Below are positions 5,907 through 7,197 of a DNA stretch of 7,197 nt, piece by piece. The position numbers and the translations under genes were made by a program. The stretch spans positions 1 to 7,197 of the forward strand of contig JAPZAN010000190.1 of NCBI GenBank assembly GCA_027460605.1, written 5' to 3'. Position 1 is the stretch's first letter; every line of letters begins with the position of its first letter. Source of the DNA: Candidatus Methanoperedens sp. (GTDB lineage Archaea > Halobacteriota > Methanosarcinia > Methanosarcinales > Methanoperedenaceae). The notes under the pieces are model-generated. The model had not been told where the DNA came from. It saw nothing but the letters and a program-made list of their open reading frames with translations, and did not search any database.

Positions 5907-6764
5907 ATGGCGAAGTGGACACTACTGCTTATCTTAATCCTGTTATTGCCTGTAGCGAGCGCAGTCAATTATCCTCAAATTAATAAGGCTTTTGTTACTG
6001 ATAATGCCAATATTATAGACCCTGTATATAAGGATAAGATCACGCAGCTTGCACAGAATATTGAAAAGGAAACCACTGTGGAGATTGCAGTTGTAACAGT
6101 AAAATCCCTCGAGGGCGAATCAAAGGAGATGTACGCTGAAAAGCTTTTCAGGCAACCCCCTGGCATCGGGAAAAAGGATAAAGACAATGGTCTTTTGATC
6201 CTGGTAGCAAAACAGGAAGGAGAATACAGGTTTGAAGTGGGGTATGGGCTTGAAGGTACTATCACGGACAGCATGAAAGTCAATATCGGGGACAGGATTA
6301 TCGTGCCAAATTTCAGGAATGGCGAATACGGTAAAGGCATATACGAGTCAATGGTGGTAGTCGAAGGGCTGGTCAAAGGTAATGAAGAAGTAATATCGCA
6401 ATACAGCATGCCATCGAATCCTCCCCCGCCACCGTACAATCCCCAGCAAATGAACGATCAGGGGATGCAAACCAACTGGGGTGGCATTGTTTTCTTTGTT
6501 GCAATAATATTTATTATTATCATTTTGAATGCAATGAATAGATCAAAATATGATGATGAAGAATGGAGAAGAAAGCATCGCTATAGAGAACGCCCTGTGG
6601 AGTTTCCATTTGGTGGGGGCTGGAACTGGGGTTCGGGCGGCGGAGGGGGCTGGCATAGCGGCGGCGGCTTCGGAGGGGGATTTGGCGGGGGCGGGTCAGG
6701 AGGCGGTTTCGGGGGATTCGGCGGCGGAAGGTCGGGCGGCGGAGGGTTTGGGGGGAAGTGGTAA
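5907..6764 (+). CDS. Exported TPM-domain protein (YgcG-like) with glycine-rich tail
   Basis: The 285-residue product begins with a signal peptide or anchor (residues 2-19, ending VASA). An extracytoplasmic TPM domain (about 25-165) follows, then a proline-rich linker (171-179), a membrane span (about 193-210), a basic segment (RRKHRYRERP, 221-230) and a glycine-rich tail (236-285) ending GGFGGKW. Domain hallmarks are FVTDNANIID (29-38), ETTVEIAVVTV (55-65), GIGKKDKDNGLLILVA (86-101) and EVGYGLEGTITD (110-121). TPM proteins are widespread; some bind divalent metal or act as phosphatases in plants, and bacterial or archaeal copies have been linked to membrane protein assembly or repair, but no specific role can be given here. 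It is the first gene of a new transcription unit after mtrH; the gene at 6783 follows after 18 bases. Confidence 0.9.
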   Translation: MAKWTLLLILILLLPVASAVNYPQINKAFVTDNANIIDPVYKDKITQLAQNIEKETTVEIAVVTVKSLEGESKEMYAEKLFRQPPGIGKKDKDNGLLILVAKQEGEYRFEVGYGLEGTITDSMKVNIGDRIIVPNFRNGEYGKGIYESMVVVEGLVKGNEEVISQYSMPSNPPPPPYNPQQMNDQGMQTNWGGIVFFVAIIFIIIILNAMNRSKYDDEEWRRKHRYRERPVEFPFGGGWNWGSGGGGGWHSGGGFGGGFGGGGSGGGFGGFGGGRSGGGGFGGKW

Positions 6765-6771
6765 AGTTTAC

Positions 6772-6777
6772 GAGGTG
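6772..6777 (+). promoter_or_regulatory. Ribosome binding site fixing the GTG start at 6783
   Basis: GAGGTG lies 5 bases before GTG 6783. A TTG at 6781 is also close, but its frame closes after 16 codons (TAA at 6829-6831), whereas the GTG frame is open to the window end. The site therefore supports GTG 6783. Confidence 0.7.
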
Positions 6778-6782
6778 ATATT

Positions 6783-7197
6783 GTGGAGATTGAAACAAAA
6801 ATTAAAGAACTACTTGGAGAAAATCTGGTAACGCTTGCAGAATATTATACAGGGGATGAAACGAACCTTCTTGCAATTTGCAACACCCTCGATTTTGATG
6901 AACTACAAAAGCTCAAGCAGCTTAATGAAATACCCTTCATTTTTACAAAAGAAGAGCTCACGGATGGGGTGGACGTATTTCCAATCGAGTTTTTAAATAT
7001 CAGGCAGCATCACAAGATACATTATGGCGATGACATACTGAAGGATATAGAGATTTCCAAAGAAAACCTGCGCCACCAGCTTGAATTCGAGTTTCGCTCA
7101 AAGCTGATTCACCTTCGCAGACAATATCTCCAATTAAAAGACAGGCATCTTGAAGCTCTCATCCTTTCAGCAGTCCCCACGCTTGTACCGATTATTG
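6783..7197 (+). CDS. Nucleotidyltransferase-like protein of unknown function, 3'-truncated by window edge
   Basis: The frame starts at GTG and encodes 138 visible residues before the window ends. The segment FIFTKEELTDGVDVFPIEFLNI (about 52-73), then HHKIHYGDD (76-84) and LRHQLEFEFRSKLIHLRRQYL (96-116), resembles a family I know from bacteria as nucleotidyltransferase-like proteins, often annotated hypothetical. In those the N-terminus carries YGSxARGD...SDIN. Here the matching stretch reads EYYTGDETNLLAICN (20-34), with the GS motif and about eight residues missing and DETN in place of SDIN, so catalysis is doubtful. The charged helical region after residue 88 is soluble; a hydrophobic stretch begins near 124. 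It is probably co-transcribed with the TPM gene, so the two products may act together. The frame itself is confident; the family link is moderate. Confidence 0.7.
   Translation, partial: MEIETKIKELLGENLVTLAEYYTGDETNLLAICNTLDFDELQKLKQLNEIPFIFTKEELTDGVDVFPIEFLNIRQHHKIHYGDDILKDIEISKENLRHQLEFEFRSKLIHLRRQYLQLKDRHLEALILSAVPTLVPII

Noticed and set aside
6550..6831. Open frame on the + strand across the glycine-tail region
   Set aside because: It is a frame-shifted reading of the G-rich tail (Ala/Gly/Glu-rich product) that overlaps two better-supported genes.
1..7197. A Borg-type or other mobile extrachromosomal element
   Set aside because: There are no tandem repeat arrays, transposase, integrase or terminal repeats. 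All the genes look chromosomal, and the mtr operon is core metabolism.

Overview
The window carries the complete gene order mtrE-D-C-B-A-F-G-H, encoding the membrane-bound, sodium-translocating N5-methyl-tetrahydromethanopterin:coenzyme M methyltransferase (Mtr). This is a hallmark of methanogenic or anaerobic methane-oxidising archaea. The single eight-gene order, the mid-range base composition, strong GGAGG-type ribosome binding sites and TATA-box promoters fit a euryarchaeon. The protein sequences look to me like the Methanosarcinales/ANME-2 group (possibly Methanoperedens-like), but that placement is inference and I could not run a comparison.

Layout, all on the + strand. Bases 1-821 hold the 3' part of a gene for methanogenesis marker protein 8 (DUF2099); its start lies outside the window. 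Bases 822-964 hold a promoter and leader for the mtr operon. Bases 965-5799 are the mtr operon, tightly packed, with a 4-base overlap (mtrD/mtrC), abutting genes (mtrB/mtrA) and short gaps each holding a ribosome binding site. A hairpin plus T-tract overlapping the mtrH stop codon ends the operon. Bases 5800-5906 then carry an 8+8 bp palindrome and a TATA box for a second transcription unit. This unit encodes an exported TPM-domain protein with a glycine-rich tail (5907-6764) and, 18 bases later, a GTG-started gene running off the window end (6783-7197). The latter resembles nucleotidyltransferase-fold proteins but lacks a recognisable GS...DxD active-site motif.

The mtr proteins work together. 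MtrH (cytoplasmic TIM barrel) moves the methyl group between tetrahydromethanopterin and the corrinoid held by MtrA. MtrE, MtrD and MtrC form the membrane part linked to sodium transport and coenzyme M methylation. MtrB, MtrF and MtrG are small single-span subunits. In methane-oxidising archaea the reaction runs in reverse.

The most notable observation is that mtrE is not intact. Its N-terminal 59 codons end at TGA (1142-1144), and the rest continues in another frame from about 1135. A stretch of roughly 28 residues expected from the family is missing at the junction. The other seven mtr genes look full length. This is either a real deletion in a core energy gene or an assembly error, and read mapping would settle it. 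I saw no CRISPR array, tRNA, rRNA or insertion sequence, and no clearly novel multi-gene system.
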